DNA of 64,000 bases from Maylandia zebra (GCF_041146795.1 NC_135187.1:18386056-18450055), one strand, 5' to 3'; counted from the stretch's first letter, positions 1 to 9,985 are shown. A program made the numbers and translations. Notes: generated from the letters alone by a model not told the origin.

Positions 1-560
1 CCACTGAGCTCCAGAGGATCATCAGCAGTGGAGCATGGTGTTAGCTATCTGTGTTATACTGCCCTCTACTGGGCGGAACTTGAAAGTGTCCTTAGCGGAA
101 GTTTAAAATAGTTTGCAAATCTCTTCAAAATGTAACAAAAACCTCGAATAATAAACGCAATCCACTGACGAAGGCGACTAAACGTGTTTTTCCTTAGACT
201 TGATAGCAATAAGATTAAAAAATACAAAAGGAGCTCTTGAAGAGGGTAAAATAATTGATCAATTGTGGAAAATGATAAATAAATAAACTGTTGTTAACTC
301 CCATCTTGTAATTCTGAGGTTTATTGTTACACTTTCACTGATATTGCTATAAATGAAATCATGTTTTTAACCGAGTCTCACATTATTGTGCTGCCCTTTT
401 TTAATGTTTTGACGACTCTGTGCATGATTCAGTGCTGTAGATTATTCATAAAATCCACTTCTAAAATAGGGCACGCATATTCAAACGTCAGGAAAACTGG
501 GATCAAACTGTGGCGCAAACACTTTGTTTATGTTGTTGATGTTTCGCGAGCTCTGCGTCA
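1..560. other. Intergenic stretch upstream of RTP copy A
   Basis: AT-rich sequence with no exon, repeat family or RNA gene that I recognise. The 120-codon open frame at 361-723 runs through the promoter of copy A and has no protein features, so it is taken as chance. Confidence 0.5.
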
Positions 561-581
561 TATTTTCGCACAGACTGAAGG

Positions 582-628
582 GAAAATGAAACTGATGTTA
601 AGTTTCGATTCCACCCCAAAGCTAATAT
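582..628 (+). promoter_or_regulatory. Interferon-type promoter of RTP copy A (ISRE plus TATA-like box)
   Basis: A perfect ISRE core GAAAATGAAACT lies at 582-593. A second, reversed, near-ISRE (AGTTTCGATTCC, one mismatch to consensus on the opposite strand) lies at 601-612, followed by a TATA-like CATATATA near 634-641. The same order (IRF element, facing IRF element, TATA-like box, then a short first exon) recurs at every copy in the array. ISREs bind ISGF3 (STAT1/STAT2/IRF9) and IRFs, so interferon induction is expected. That is inference from the motif and from fish RTP genes being known interferon-stimulated genes. Confidence 0.75.
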
Positions 629-739
629 TAGAGCATATATACAGAAGCTGCCTGCAGGTCAACATTCACGAATCAAACGCTGATTATTTCACGTCGACGT
701 TTCACCTCAGCGGACAGAGTTAATCCACAGCCGAGCAGC

Positions 740-2386
740 ATGGGCAGATCCACAGGTAAGACATCATTTATTTCATTGAGTATTTTATTAATATGAGGTG
801 GAAAAAAAATTTTTTTTTTAATTTCTTGCAGTGTTTGTTTTGATCACCATGGCTGCTGCGTCAGCATTTAAGTAGCAGCGTTAAACTTCTTAATTTAAAA
901 CCGAGGAGGGGAAAACAGCTTTTTGATGAGCTTGATGATTTTTTTTACATTTATTTTTCACTGTCTGCTCTTTTTTCTTAATTTTTGCTTTTTTCTATCC
1001 AAATGACAGTGATGTTGTGTAGTTTAGTTTGTTTTTGTGTTCTTAGTTTTTCTTTTTTTTACTCCTTTGTGCAGAATGGATTCCTGCTTTATGGTTAGAC
1101 GTCTTTAATGACCTGCTGTATGAGGACAATCAGCTTGATTATGAAGACCAGTGGACTCTCAACTTTAGCTACAGCCAGACAGACACAGTCACCAAGGACG
1201 AGAGGAAAAGAGGCTGGAAGGTTTATGCCCACTGTGCCCGTGGAAAGTACGTTCCCTGAATACTCTCAACATTTCTTGCGTTAATTTCCTTCAAATAGAG
1301 CCTGTGTGAGGTAACAGTCACTGAAAATATTAATACATATGCTGCAAAGGAGACATAGATACAAATATTTCCTTGCTATGGTTACGCAGTCTCCACCCAT
1401 TCCTGTCCACATGAGCAAACAGCTGATCTGATGACATGTCTGTGTGACAGCTGTCTCACAAAGCAGTCTACTCAAATGGAGAGAAACTTGTTCTGCCACC
1501 TGGTTAAATAAGTTACCTGAGCGAGTTTCTTCTTCTAACCTAAAATCAGAAAGAAAGTTGGACCCACGAGGTGCCAGACTGCCCACTAAAGCCTTGTGTG
1601 TCTCCTAGTCTGTTTTCCACTCAAAGGAAGCACAACGTTCATTTAATTAATGAGGAACAAGGGAGGAAAGAAGCAGTTCATTTTCTAGAAACAGAACTGA
1701 GGATTGCACAAAAAGTCTTATCATTTCTTATTCCTCGTGGTTTATCTCTACGTGGCAGTCACACCTCAATAAGCAAATGATAAGCGTGAGAAAGAAGGGG
1801 AAAAAGGACTGATTTGGCCTGTGGTGATTTGTCATCATCCTTCCATCCAACCTCAACCATACTGGCCCCATCCACCCTCCCCTATAAAGTCATCTGGCTA
1901 GAAAGTTATACGGTTTAGAAGAGCAATATGATAAAGCAGCTGCGATATGGGAAAAGTGAACGCCTGCACTGAGATAGCAAGGTTAGCGATAACTACTAGG
2001 CTGAAAATAACTCTGTGCTCTGTATCTAATCCCTTCTCCACAGATTTCAGTGTGCGTCCTGCAGAAAGACCTGGCCCTCAGCACGAGTGGTGGTGTTGTT
2101 CCGGTACCGGCTTCAGAGGGGCCGCGGGACAGTGATCATGCGGCCCTTCGGTCAGGCCTGTCGTCGGTGCCAAGATGGTTTTGAGCTTGGTGGATTTTCC
2201 GAGAATGAGGTGGAACATGCTCTGCTGAGGGTGTTTGCCAAAATCAGGAAGAACTGCTACGGCGAGGATGATGATGATGACGACGATGTGTCATCCACAG
2301 AGTCCACCGTAGTGCGGACCAGACCCCACGAGGACACCCTGTGTGAGGCATGCTGTATGGGCATTTGCTGTCAGGATGACAGCTAG
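740..2386 (+). CDS. rtp3: Receptor-transporting protein family gene, copy A (3CxxC zinc finger)
   Basis: Three coding exons with GT-AG introns: 740-755, 1075-1246 and 2044-2386, totalling 176 codons plus stop. The start is the ATG at 740, which joins in frame to exon 2 (EWIPALWLDVFNDLL). Exon 3 gives KFQCASCRKTWPSARV, then RPFGQACRRC, then LCEACCMGICC, the three CxxC pairs of the zf-3CxxC domain. In between lies an acidic patch of D/E residues. Mammalian RTPs are chaperones that help odorant and taste receptors reach the cell surface and usually end in a membrane anchor. This protein ends just after the last CxxC with no hydrophobic tail, so it is probably soluble. Fish RTPs are reported interferon-stimulated genes, and the upstream ISRE agrees. 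The family call is firm; the rtp3 symbol follows the usual fish naming and is less certain. Confidence 0.88.
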
Positions 2387-2398
2387 AAGTGTGTGCAT

Positions 2399-2401
2399 GC
2401 G

Positions 2402-2437
<36 letters not shown>

Positions 2438-2447
2438 TGTGTGTGTC
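2399..2447 (+). repeat. (TG)n microsatellite in the 3' UTR of copy A
   Basis: A TG tract with a few CG/TT interruptions starts about a dozen bases after the stop codon. The equivalent tract follows the stop of every RTP copy here, so it was duplicated with the genes. The His/Thr-repeat and Cys/Val-repeat open frames over it are artefacts. Confidence 0.9.
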
Positions 2448-2648
2448 TATCAAAGTGTGAGTGCCATGACAGCCTCCTTTTCCAGTTTGCACATGAAATT
2501 TTCTTCAGCAATTTGAAGTTTAAAGGCTCTTTACTGTTATGAAGGTTCTTGGTGTGGTAAAAAAACAACAACAAAAAAACAGGACCAATCACCAGATATG
2601 ATAAATTTTCTATATTTTTTTATTGTATTGTATTCGTACTAATTAAGT

Positions 2649-2654
2649 AATAAA
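2649..2654 (+). terminator. Polyadenylation signal of RTP copy A
   Basis: AATAAA lies about 260 bases after the stop codon of copy A, at the distance also seen for the other copies. Confidence 0.6.
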
Positions 2655-2659
2655 ATTTT

Positions 2660-3880
2660 GTGAAATTGTGATCAAGTTGGGTTTCTCCGATCTATTTTTT
2701 TTATTTTTCTTGAATTGATCTTTTACTGTAATAGACATGAGAATAAATGGGATTTATGGGATGGGATTTTATAGAAGCTGAAATTAATTTAGATCATCCT
2801 TCAAAAGAACTGCCCAAAAAAAGTTCCTGCAGATGTTTCAGGATGTCTGACGAGAGGCGAGATTTGGTTCAGGAAGGATTTATTTGCACGTAACACAAAT
2901 TTAGAGTAACCTGAGTCAAATATGGAAAAATCCAGCACTGTCATTATGTTGAGCTGAGCTACAAAACTGCTGGCCTTGATTTTTTTTTTTTTTTATGGGA
3001 ACGTGATAATAAACTTCAACTACACATAAAAATATAAAACACCACAGGAAGCTCGAGTCCACAGTAATGTTAAAGCCTGAACTACTAAACTGACATACGT
3101 GTGCACGAATACTGGTTCAATGACTTCAGGCTTCCTATTCTGAGCACCTCCCATTGTTTTCATTTATTTTCATTTTCTATTGTTGTTACCGTGTAAAGTC
3201 AAAAAGGGAGAGCAGCGAAAAATATTTAACAGCGAAAGTTTAGAGCATATTTTCACTTTCAAAGAATAATTTACAAACATTTCAATTATTTTCATTCATT
3301 ATTTTTTGCACAAATATTGTGTAACCACAGAACACAGAGGCACAAGTATAAAATGCATCCAAAGCATCATTAATACAGACATAACACTAAATATATATTA
3401 TTTCCCCTTAATTTACTAGAAATTAATAGACAACAGTAAAAATCACCTGCGAAGCTCTAAAACTGGGTAAAAACAATTAGAAAAGTTTGATAAGCTTTCT
3501 TCTTCATCCAAACATTCAGGAATGAGCCAAAGATTATAGTTATCACAGAGCTTATCAGGACAGACATGCAGCAGTTTTGCTGAAGGTGACTGTGCTCCGG
3601 GGTGTTTTTACAAAATACACAGGAGAAAATTCCCCACGGGTGTGAAGTGCTTTCAGATAAGAATGCCACAGCGCAGAGGAAAGTCACAGGAGAATCAAGA
3701 ACACATGAGAAAACTCAACTTCATATTTAGTTGTTTATGTCAGGTAATAAGTAACACTTCAGGACACTCTCCTGACTCCTGCAGGAGCTCCTTTATTTCC
3801 CATATCTGCATCTTTTGACCTGGCACAGGTTTTGCACTGGATGCACTTCCTGATATGAGCAGCAGTGATAGTGCACTATC
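2660..3880. other. Intergenic stretch, no gene seen
   Basis: AT-rich sequence. A 76-codon minus frame (3457-3687) contains a hydrophobic run but shows no splice context or family match, so it is not called. Otherwise nothing is recognised. Confidence 0.45.
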
Positions 3881-3884
3881 ATTT

Positions 3885-4165
3885 GATTCAGTTTATCCTA
3901 TCTGTCCAGAAGTTGATTCTGTTCATCTGGACGTAGCGTTTTCAGTGGGAGAAACGCTTCGTCACTCATCCAAGTGACTTATTCAGTCTCAGCTGACTGC
4001 AGGTTTCCCCAACCTTATAAACAGTACATTTGCACAATGACTGAAACCAGCCCACTGAAGGAACAAAGGGCTGTGAGGTCAGTTCCTTCATCATAATTAT
4101 GCAAATTCTCATAACCGTTGATTAACAACCACTGATCAACCTGCAGTCAGCTGAGACTTCCGCCG
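3885..4165 (+). repeat. Dispersed teleost repeat, possibly a Penelope-like element tail
   Basis: The block with GAGAAACGCTTCGTCACTC and, downstream, CAGTCTCAGCTGACTGCAGG looks like a high-copy fish repeat that in my recollection follows the GIY-YIG region of Penelope-like elements. No coding part is present here. The family name is a recollection; the repeat character is more secure because the segment is unrelated to the RTP copies around it. Confidence 0.35.
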
Positions 4166-4267
4166 GGTTGCAGGGGCAGCAGCCCGAGCAGAGAAGCCCA
4201 GAATAGGAACATGAAATATCCTGAGTTTCAGTATCTGTTAGTTTATTGAAATAAAAGAATACGTAAA

Positions 4268-4412
4268 TAAATGAGTGTGTGTTAGCCCTGCGACAGACTG
4301 GCGACCTGTCCAGGGTGTACCCCGCCTCTCGCCCTATGACAGCTGGGATTGGCTCCAGCACCCCCCGCGACCCTGAAAAGGATAAGCGGTAGCGAATGGA
4401 TGGATGGATGGA
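4268..4412 (+). repeat. SINE-like repeat with (ATGG)n tail
   Basis: The segment GCGACAGACTGGCGACCTG... ending in GGATAAGCGG and a run of ATGG units is a widespread teleost short repeat. Its tail (GATAAGCGG then GATGGATGG) resembles the 3' end of Rex3/RTE LINEs, which suggests mobilisation by such a LINE. It carries no gene. Confidence 0.5.
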
Positions 4413-4700
4413 CGTAAATAAATGAGTAATATTAATAATAAAAACTTGCCTGGTGAGGCATTTATTGAGACTATGGTTGTCTACAGGACTAAGAGTGGCT
4501 GCTTGTTTTTATTGTTGTACCTGTACAGATGTTCTTGCCTCTGACATATGTCCTCCGTGCATGAACGATAAAAACTAAAACTGAAACATTTGCAAACAAT
4601 AAAAACTAAACTGAAAAGAGCAAACACTCTGGAAATGAACTGAAACTACACTGAATCGAGAGGAAAAAGTCCAAGTAAATGATGCAATAGTGGAGACTGC

Positions 4701-4914
4701 ATGGAAAAGGAAAGCAATGTTAAGTTTCGCTTTCCAAACACACACCTGAGAAGGTGGAACTGCCCTCCTCGGGCAGTTTTACAAAAACTGCTACCACCAG
4801 GAGGGTGACAGTGGGAGGTCATCATCAGAGCCTGAAACGAGGACCAAACCCCACGAGAAGAACCAGGCATGCCGCATGGGCATTTGCTGTGTGGATGATG
4901 AGAATGATGACTAA
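4701..4914 (+). pseudogene. RTP pseudogene: ISRE promoter fused to a deleted exon 3
   Basis: The promoter block found at copies B and C (here with ISRE AGTTTCGCTTTC at 4723-4734, which reads GAAANNGAAACT on the other strand) runs directly into the second half of exon 3 at about 4750. Exons 1 and 2 and the first zinc-ligand pair are missing. Within the exon 3 remnant, the bases that in copy B separate the FYKI and KNCY codons are partly lost, and others are missing before the final CxxC, so the frame is broken. The end matches copy B closely (RMGICCVDDE, then TAA at 4912-4914). It cannot encode a 3CxxC domain. It is a product of deletion inside the array, not a processed pseudogene, because promoter sequence is retained. 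Confidence 0.85.
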
Positions 4915-5026
4915 TGTGTGTGTTTGTGTGTGTGTGTGTGGGGGGGGGGGGGGTTCTTTTGGGATTTTTTAATGCATTTTGCACACAAACCTTTCCTTCA
5001 TATTTTAACGTTACCAGTCTTTTTGC
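4915..5026 (+). repeat. First copy of the RTP 3' UTR unit with a (TG)n-G14 tract
   Basis: A TG tract runs into 14 G (4940-4953) and then the UTR block GTTCTTTTGGGATTTTTTAA up to ACCAGTCTTTTT. The same block recurs at 5329-5400 and, in the 3' UTR of copy B, at 7078-7150. This is direct evidence of local duplication of 3' ends. Confidence 0.8.
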
Positions 5027-5304
5027 TTCCCGTGAGCTAGCCAGGGAGCACAGCCGTTTATTGACATCTGCAGAAGAACACTGCCGCTAGCTAACTGCTC
5101 AGCGCGGCAACAGCACAGCAACAACAACAACACACAGGGCGCCCTCTGACCCCGGAAGGGCACACCGTCGCAGCGAGAAGGCGTCACCCGTCACTATGGC
5201 AACACAAACAAAACATAACTGTACAAACAGAACCCCGAACAGCCCTGACCCGCTACAATATATATCCTGCTGCTTTTACACACGCACTCACATGCGTAAT
5301 AGAA
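5027..5304. mobile_element. Fragment related to the hAT-type element at 7920-8896
   Basis: This block splits two copies of the same 3' UTR unit. Its right part (CAGAACCCCGAACAGCCC, then TGACCCGCTACAA, and the preceding GTCGCAG...ATGGCAAC) lines up with 8600-8725 inside the hAT-type element of copy C. It has no recognisable termini, so it is a partial copy carried along by duplication or a decayed insertion. Confidence 0.5.
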
Positions 5305-5328
5305 GGGGGGGGGGGGGGGGGGGGGGGG
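5305..5328 (+). repeat. Homopolymer of 24 G
   Basis: An uninterrupted G run immediately before the second copy of the RTP 3' UTR unit. Related shorter runs occur at 4940-4953 (14 G) and 7058-7077 (20 G). Such runs can form G-quadruplexes and are prone to slippage. Confidence 0.95.
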
Positions 5329-5700
5329 TTCTTTTGGGATTTTTTAATGTATTTTGCACACAAGCCTTTCCTTCATATTTTAAAGTTACCAGTCTTTTTA
5401 TGATACACATTAATTGTACCGTATGTGATTCTATTACTTTTGTGGTTTTCTTTGTATTTGATTTGTGGCTACTAATAAAGTCTTAAGTCTGATCAAGTCT
5501 TCTTTTATGGCTTTTATTACTTTCTGGATTTGTTTTGTGAGACAGAAATTACTGCACTTTTACATGAATAATCTCAGTTTATCTGTTTATCGCACTCATC
5601 TACATTTTAGATGAAGTTCAAATGTGGTTAACGTTGAAACTACACATGATTTATAAGTGATTAGTACACATGATTAGACATGAAAAGCAAATGAGGTTGT
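5329..5700 (+). repeat. Duplicated RTP 3' UTR and downstream flank
   Basis: This block, with an AATAAA at 5474-5479, is a near copy of 7078-7430 downstream of copy B (shared landmarks include TAAAGTCTTAAGTCTGAT and AATGTGGTTAACGTTGAAAC). With the shared promoter blocks at about 5870 and 7490, it defines a tandem unit of roughly 1.7 kb that contains one RTP gene. Confidence 0.8.
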
Positions 5701-5907
5701 GTAGTTCTTGACTGTTCTTGACTAAAGCACGAAGGTGACCGACTGACTTTTGCCCGTAATGTTAGGCGGCGATCATACACTGATACCCTCTTAGCCAATT
5801 CAGTTTTCACCCACAGCCACCAAAAATCTACAAAATAATTAAATGTACCAGTTAAATAAGAGCACACTGTGTTGTAACCGGCTTGTTTAGGTCGGACATG
5901 GCTGCAT

Positions 5908-5968
5908 GGAAAATGAAAGCGATGTTAAGTTTCGTTTTCCAAACGCACAGCTGCTCTCAGGATATAAA
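5908..5968 (+). promoter_or_regulatory. Interferon-type promoter of RTP copy B
   Basis: An IRF/ISRE-like GAAAATGAAAGC at 5909-5920 faces a perfect ISRE on the minus strand (AGTTTCGTTTTC at 5928-5939). A TATA-like GATATAAAC follows near 5959. Coding starts 130 bases after the ISRE. Layout and sequence are nearly identical to copy C. Confidence 0.8.
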
Positions 5969-6068
5969 CAGAGACGCTCCAGCAGCAGAGCCACATTCAC
6001 CACTCGAACAACATCAGCGACTCATCGCATCAGCTGGAAGCTCTTCAGTTAACAGACAATCGATCAAC

Positions 6069-6922
6069 ATGGACACAGGTAACATGGTTTAGCTTAGAAT
6101 TTGCACCTGTGCTGGTTGTTTGGATCTTTGGTGTACTGTAAAACAGACCGCTTTGCTTTGTGACAGCATCAGCTTAACTTATCGTCTTCTCTTGTCCAGA
6201 ATGGACCGCTTCTTTATGGTTGGACACATTTAACGAACTGCTGAATGAGGACAATGAGCTGGACTATGGAGACCGGTGGACTCTCAACTTCAACTACAAT
6301 CAGACAGACAGAGTCACCGAGGAGGAGAGGAGGAGAGGCTGGAAGGTCTCCACATATTGCGCCCGTGGAAAGTATGTGCCGCACGTCCTACATTTATAAA
6401 CTTTCAAATATGCAGGTCATATGAATACATGAGTGTTTGTTCGCTTTATGTGGCGCTCACAGTATTATTTCAACCAGAGTCGTAGCTATTCAAGTGGAAA
6501 GAGCAAGATATAGATGCAAGCGCGTAAAATATATTTGGACCTAACACAGTCTAATCGTTTCTCCACAGTTTTGAGTGTGCATCCTGCACAAGAACCTGGG
6601 CTTCAGCGCGGGTAGTGTTGGTGTTCCGGTACCGGCTGCTGAGGGGCCAGGGGACGGTGATCATGCGTCCTTTTGGTCAGGCCTGTATTCGATGCAGAGG
6701 CAACAAATTCAATCTCCCTGGTTTCGCGGAAAAAGAGGTGGAACAAGCCCTCCTCAGGCAGTTTTACAAAATTCGGAAAAACTGCTACCGCGAGGAAGAT
6801 GATGATGAAGATAGTGGGAGATCATCATCAGAGTCTGAAGCGAGGACCAAACCCCACGAGAAGAACCTGTGCCAGGCATGCCGCATGGGCATTTGCTGTG
6901 TGGATGATGAAGATGATGATTA

Positions 6923-6923
<1 letters not shown>
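6069..6923 (+). CDS. rtp3: Receptor-transporting protein family gene, copy B (3CxxC zinc finger)
   Basis: Three coding exons: 6069-6078 (Met-Asp-Thr plus one base), 6200-6371 and 6569-6923, giving 178 codons plus stop. Exon 2 is 172 nt as in every copy. The zinc ligands are FECASC, QACIRC and LCQACRMGICC. The N-terminal half has the family's LWLDTFNELLNEDNELDYG and RGWKVSTYCARGK segments. The linker before the last ligands is Ser/Glu/Asp-rich (EEDDDEDSGRSSSESE). The protein ends in DDEDDD without a membrane segment. This is the most compact copy (855 bp start to stop), and all splice sites are consensus, so it looks functional. Its role in antiviral response is inferred from the ISRE and from the known interferon induction of fish RTPs. 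Confidence 0.88.
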
Positions 6924-7005
<82 letters not shown>

Positions 7006-7043
7006 CGCGCGCGCGTAAGATGATGACTAATGTGTGTGTTTGT

Positions 7044-7074
<31 letters not shown>

Positions 7075-7077
7075 GGG
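6924..7077 (+). repeat. (TG)n-(CG)n tract, a duplicated stop region, and 20 G after copy B
   Basis: TG runs to about 6997 and CG to about 7015. A second copy of the gene-end sequence (GATGATGACTAATGTGTGTG) then follows, matching the end of the upstream pseudogene better than copy B itself, with 20 G at 7058-7077. The order gene end, TG/CG, gene end, G run is what unequal exchange inside the TG tract would leave. Confidence 0.85.
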
Positions 7078-7221
7078 TGTTCTTTTGGTATTTTTTAATG
7101 CATTTTGCACACAAACCTTTCCTTCATATTTTAAAGTTACCAGTCTTTATAGGATACACATTAATTGTACTGTATGTGATTCTATTACTTTTGTGTGATT
7201 TTCATTGTATTTGTGGCTAAT

Positions 7222-7227
7222 AATAAA
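7222..7227 (+). terminator. Polyadenylation signal of RTP copy B
   Basis: AATAAA about 300 bases after the stop of copy B, in the UTR unit shared with 5329-5700. Confidence 0.55.
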
Positions 7228-7524
7228 GTCTTAAGTCTGATTAAGTCTTCTTTTATGGATTTTATTACTTTCTGGATTTGTTTTGTGAGGCAGAAATTAC
7301 TGCACTTTTACATGACGCACTCATCTACACTGTAGATGAAGTTCAAATGTGGTTAACGTTGAAACTACACATGATTTATAAGTGACTACTAGTACACATG
7401 ATTAAACATGAAAAGCACACACTCACCAAAATTAATCTTTAAAATAATGAAATGTGCCTTGTAGCCAGTTTAATAACAGCATGCTCTTTTGTAACCGGCT
7501 TGTTTAGGTCGGACATGGCTGCAT

Positions 7525-7590
7525 GGAAAATGAAAGCGATGTTAAGTTTCGTTTTCCAAACGCACAGCTGCTCTCAGGATGTAAATAGAG
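7525..7590 (+). promoter_or_regulatory. Interferon-type promoter of RTP copy C
   Basis: Nearly identical to the copy B promoter: GAAAATGAAAGC at 7526-7537, facing ISRE AGTTTCGTTTTC at 7545-7556, then CAGGATGTAAATAG where copy B has its TATA-like box (one base change weakens the TATA match). The promoter is retained although the gene behind it is interrupted. Confidence 0.75.
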
Positions 7591-7691
7591 ACGCTTCGTG
7601 CAGCAGAGCAACATTCGCGACTTGATAAGCATCAGTGACTTATCGCATCAGCCAGAAGTTCTTCGGTTTACAGAACAAAACATCGAGAAAT

Positions 7692-9891
7692 ATGGCCACA
7701 TCGACAGGTAACTTTTTAAATGTATTTTTTTTATTTTGCGGCAGTGAAACGTTTCTTTTGATTAGGTGTGCATCACTTGCACATCACACCACACAATTTC
7801 TTCTGCTTTTACACAACATTAAATAACACTGATCTCTGTAAAAGTGTATGATTCACTGAGATCATCAGCCTAACTTATTTCCCTCTCCTGTCCAGAATGG
7901 ACTCCTTCTTTGTGGTATGCAGTGTTGGGAAGGTTACTTTTAAAATGTATTCCGTTACAGAATACAGAATACATGCCCCAAAATGTATTCTGTAACTTAT
8001 TCCGTTACGTTACTCAATGAGAGTAACGTATTCTGAATACTTTGGATTACTTAATATATTATCGTGCTTTTTACAACAACGTGAATGTACTATTGCTGTG
8101 TGATTTATTACTATTACTGAAGGTCCGCGACTCCGAACTGTAGTAAAGGGACCTCTGACTAATACGGCGGGGTCCCTGTCGGCTCATAGCCGAAAAATAG
8201 CTTTACTTTGTTGTGTGGGTCAATTTTTCTTGCGAGAGACAGAGAGAGGCGTTGAAAGACTGCTCCAACGGAACTTATTGTTTTCGGAGGAAAACACGAA
8301 CACGGTGTACAGTCGAGTCTTAATAGCTTACTTACAACTGGGCTCGTCAGGCACTCTTCTTGGCTGCAGTGGTTATTATTATATTTACATGCTTCCAGCT
8401 CCCGTTTTTCCTCGACGGCAACTCGTACCTTTCCACTCGCCTTTTTCTCCCTCCTCGCGCTCACAGACACATAACGTGTATGGCAGTGCATTCTCCCTGC
8501 AACATGGACTACACTGCCCATGATGCTACATTCTTTAGAGCTATGCTTGTAGCATTCTGCCTGTTAGCTTAGCACAACAACGAAAAGGCGCTCTCTCACC
8601 CAGGAAACACACAGTCGCAGAGAGAGAGAGAGCGTCGCCCTGTAACCATGGCAACCGTAACGCTGCCGCCTGGAACGAAAGAACGTAGCTGTCAAACAAA
8701 ACCCAAACAGTCCTGACCCGCGACAAAATGAAACAGGAAAGTACCGCAGTGTAGGCCTAATCCATTTATTTCAACAAAGTAACTGTATTCTGAATACCAC
8801 CTTTTTAAACGGTAACTGTAACGGAATACAGTTACTCATATTTTGTATTCTAAATACGTAACGGCGGTACATGTATTCCGTTACTCCCCAACACTGGTGG
8901 TATGACACCTTCAATGAACTGCTGGATGATGACAGTGAGCTGGACTATGGAGACCGGTGGACTCTTAAGGTTAACTACAACAAGACAGATGAAATCACTT
9001 ATGAGGAGAGGAAGAAAGGCTGGAAGGTCTCCACTCACCAAGCAAACGGAAAGTATGTTAACTTATAAACAATAAAAACGTAAACATATGTAAAGTAATA
9101 GTTACTGAAAATGTGAAACAACAGCAAGACAACATAAAAATATTAAAAATATATAAAAATATATAAATCCATAGCAACAGCATAGCAAAACCAGAAGAAA
9201 AAAAGGAGGCAACATGTTTCAGACTGTGGGTGTAGTTGTAGTTTTCCATCTCCACCTTCTCTCTGATCACATGAGTGTGCAGGTTCTCTGACAAATGATC
9301 GTGTGACTGGGAGGAGGTTGCACACAGAATCAAAACAATGTCATTCTGTGATTAAAAAACTGGTTCTGCTGCTAAATGTAATTTCTTTATGGTGACTCAG
9401 AGAACCACACAATACTGTTTGAGCCACAGACTCATAGGGAGGCTCAGTTACTACATGTGGAAAAAGCAAGCTATAAATGTAAGTACACAAAAATAAATGT
9501 GTACCTCACAGCATGTAATCATTTCTCCACAGATTTCAGTGTGTATCCTGCAAAAAGACCTGGGATTCAGTGCAGGTGAGGTTGGTGTTCCGGTACCGGC
9601 TGCTGGGGGGCCAAGGGACAGTGATTATGCGTCCTTTTGGTCAGGCCTGTCTTCGCTGTAGAGGTGACAAGTTCAATCTCCCTGGTTTTGACAAGAAAGA
9701 GGTGGAACAAGCCCTCCTCAGGCAGTTTTACAAAATTCGGAAAAACTGCTACCATGAGGAGGATGAGGAGAAGGCTGAAGACAATGGAAGACCATCATCA
9801 GAGTCTGAAGCGAAGACCAAACCCCACAAAAACCACCTGTGCCAGGCATGCCGTGTGGGCCATTGCTGTGTGGATGACAAGGATGCTAACT

Positions 9892-9893
<2 letters not shown>
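7692..9893 (+). pseudogene. rtp3: RTP copy C, exon 2 interrupted by a hAT element
   Basis: Exon 1 is 7692-7707 (Met-Ala-Thr-Ser-Thr plus one base). Exon 2 starts at 7896 but is broken after 24 bases by a 977-bp hAT-type insertion and resumes at 8905-9052. Exon 3 is 9533-9893. Without the insertion the gene would match its neighbours (172-nt exon 2, 182 codons), and exon 3 is fully open with FQCVSC, QACLRC and LCQACRVGHCC. The insertion plus target duplication adds 985 bases, shifts the frame and brings in stops. Skipping exon 2 would also shift the frame because 172 is not a multiple of three. The otherwise clean exons indicate a recent loss. A spliced message that removes the element cannot be excluded from sequence alone. 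Confidence 0.85.
7920..8896. mobile_element. Non-autonomous hAT-type DNA transposon in exon 2 of RTP copy C
   Basis: The ends are inverted: CAGTGTTGGG at the left and CCCAACACTG at the right, with further similarity inside (ATTCCGTTAC blocks). It is flanked by a perfect 8-bp target duplication GTGGTATG (7912-7919 and 8897-8904), the hAT hallmark. At 977 bp it encodes no transposase; the short open frames inside have no transposase features. It must have been mobilised by an autonomous hAT elsewhere. The perfect duplication suggests a fairly recent insertion. Confidence 0.9.

Positions 9894-9983
<90 letters not shown>
9894..9983 (+). repeat. (TG)n microsatellite after RTP copy C
   Basis: About 44 uninterrupted TG units directly after the stop codon of copy C. 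Confidence 0.95.

Positions 9984-9985
<2 letters not shown>

Noticed and set aside
361-723. 120-codon open frame upstream of RTP copy A
   Set aside because: It overlaps the ISRE promoter and has no domain, signal or splice context; chance frame.
3457-3687. Minus-strand 76-codon frame with a hydrophobic run
   Set aside because: Single exon-like frame without flanking splice sites or family resemblance; the hydrophobic run alone is not enough.
6673-7114. Cys/Val and His/Thr repeat proteins over TG tracts
   Set aside because: Pure translations of the TG microsatellites in several frames; the same artefact occurs at 9637-10216 and 13115-13577.
8159-8726. Open frames of 60-120 codons inside the hAT element
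   Set aside because: Overlapping frames on both strands with no transposase motif; the element is too short to be autonomous.
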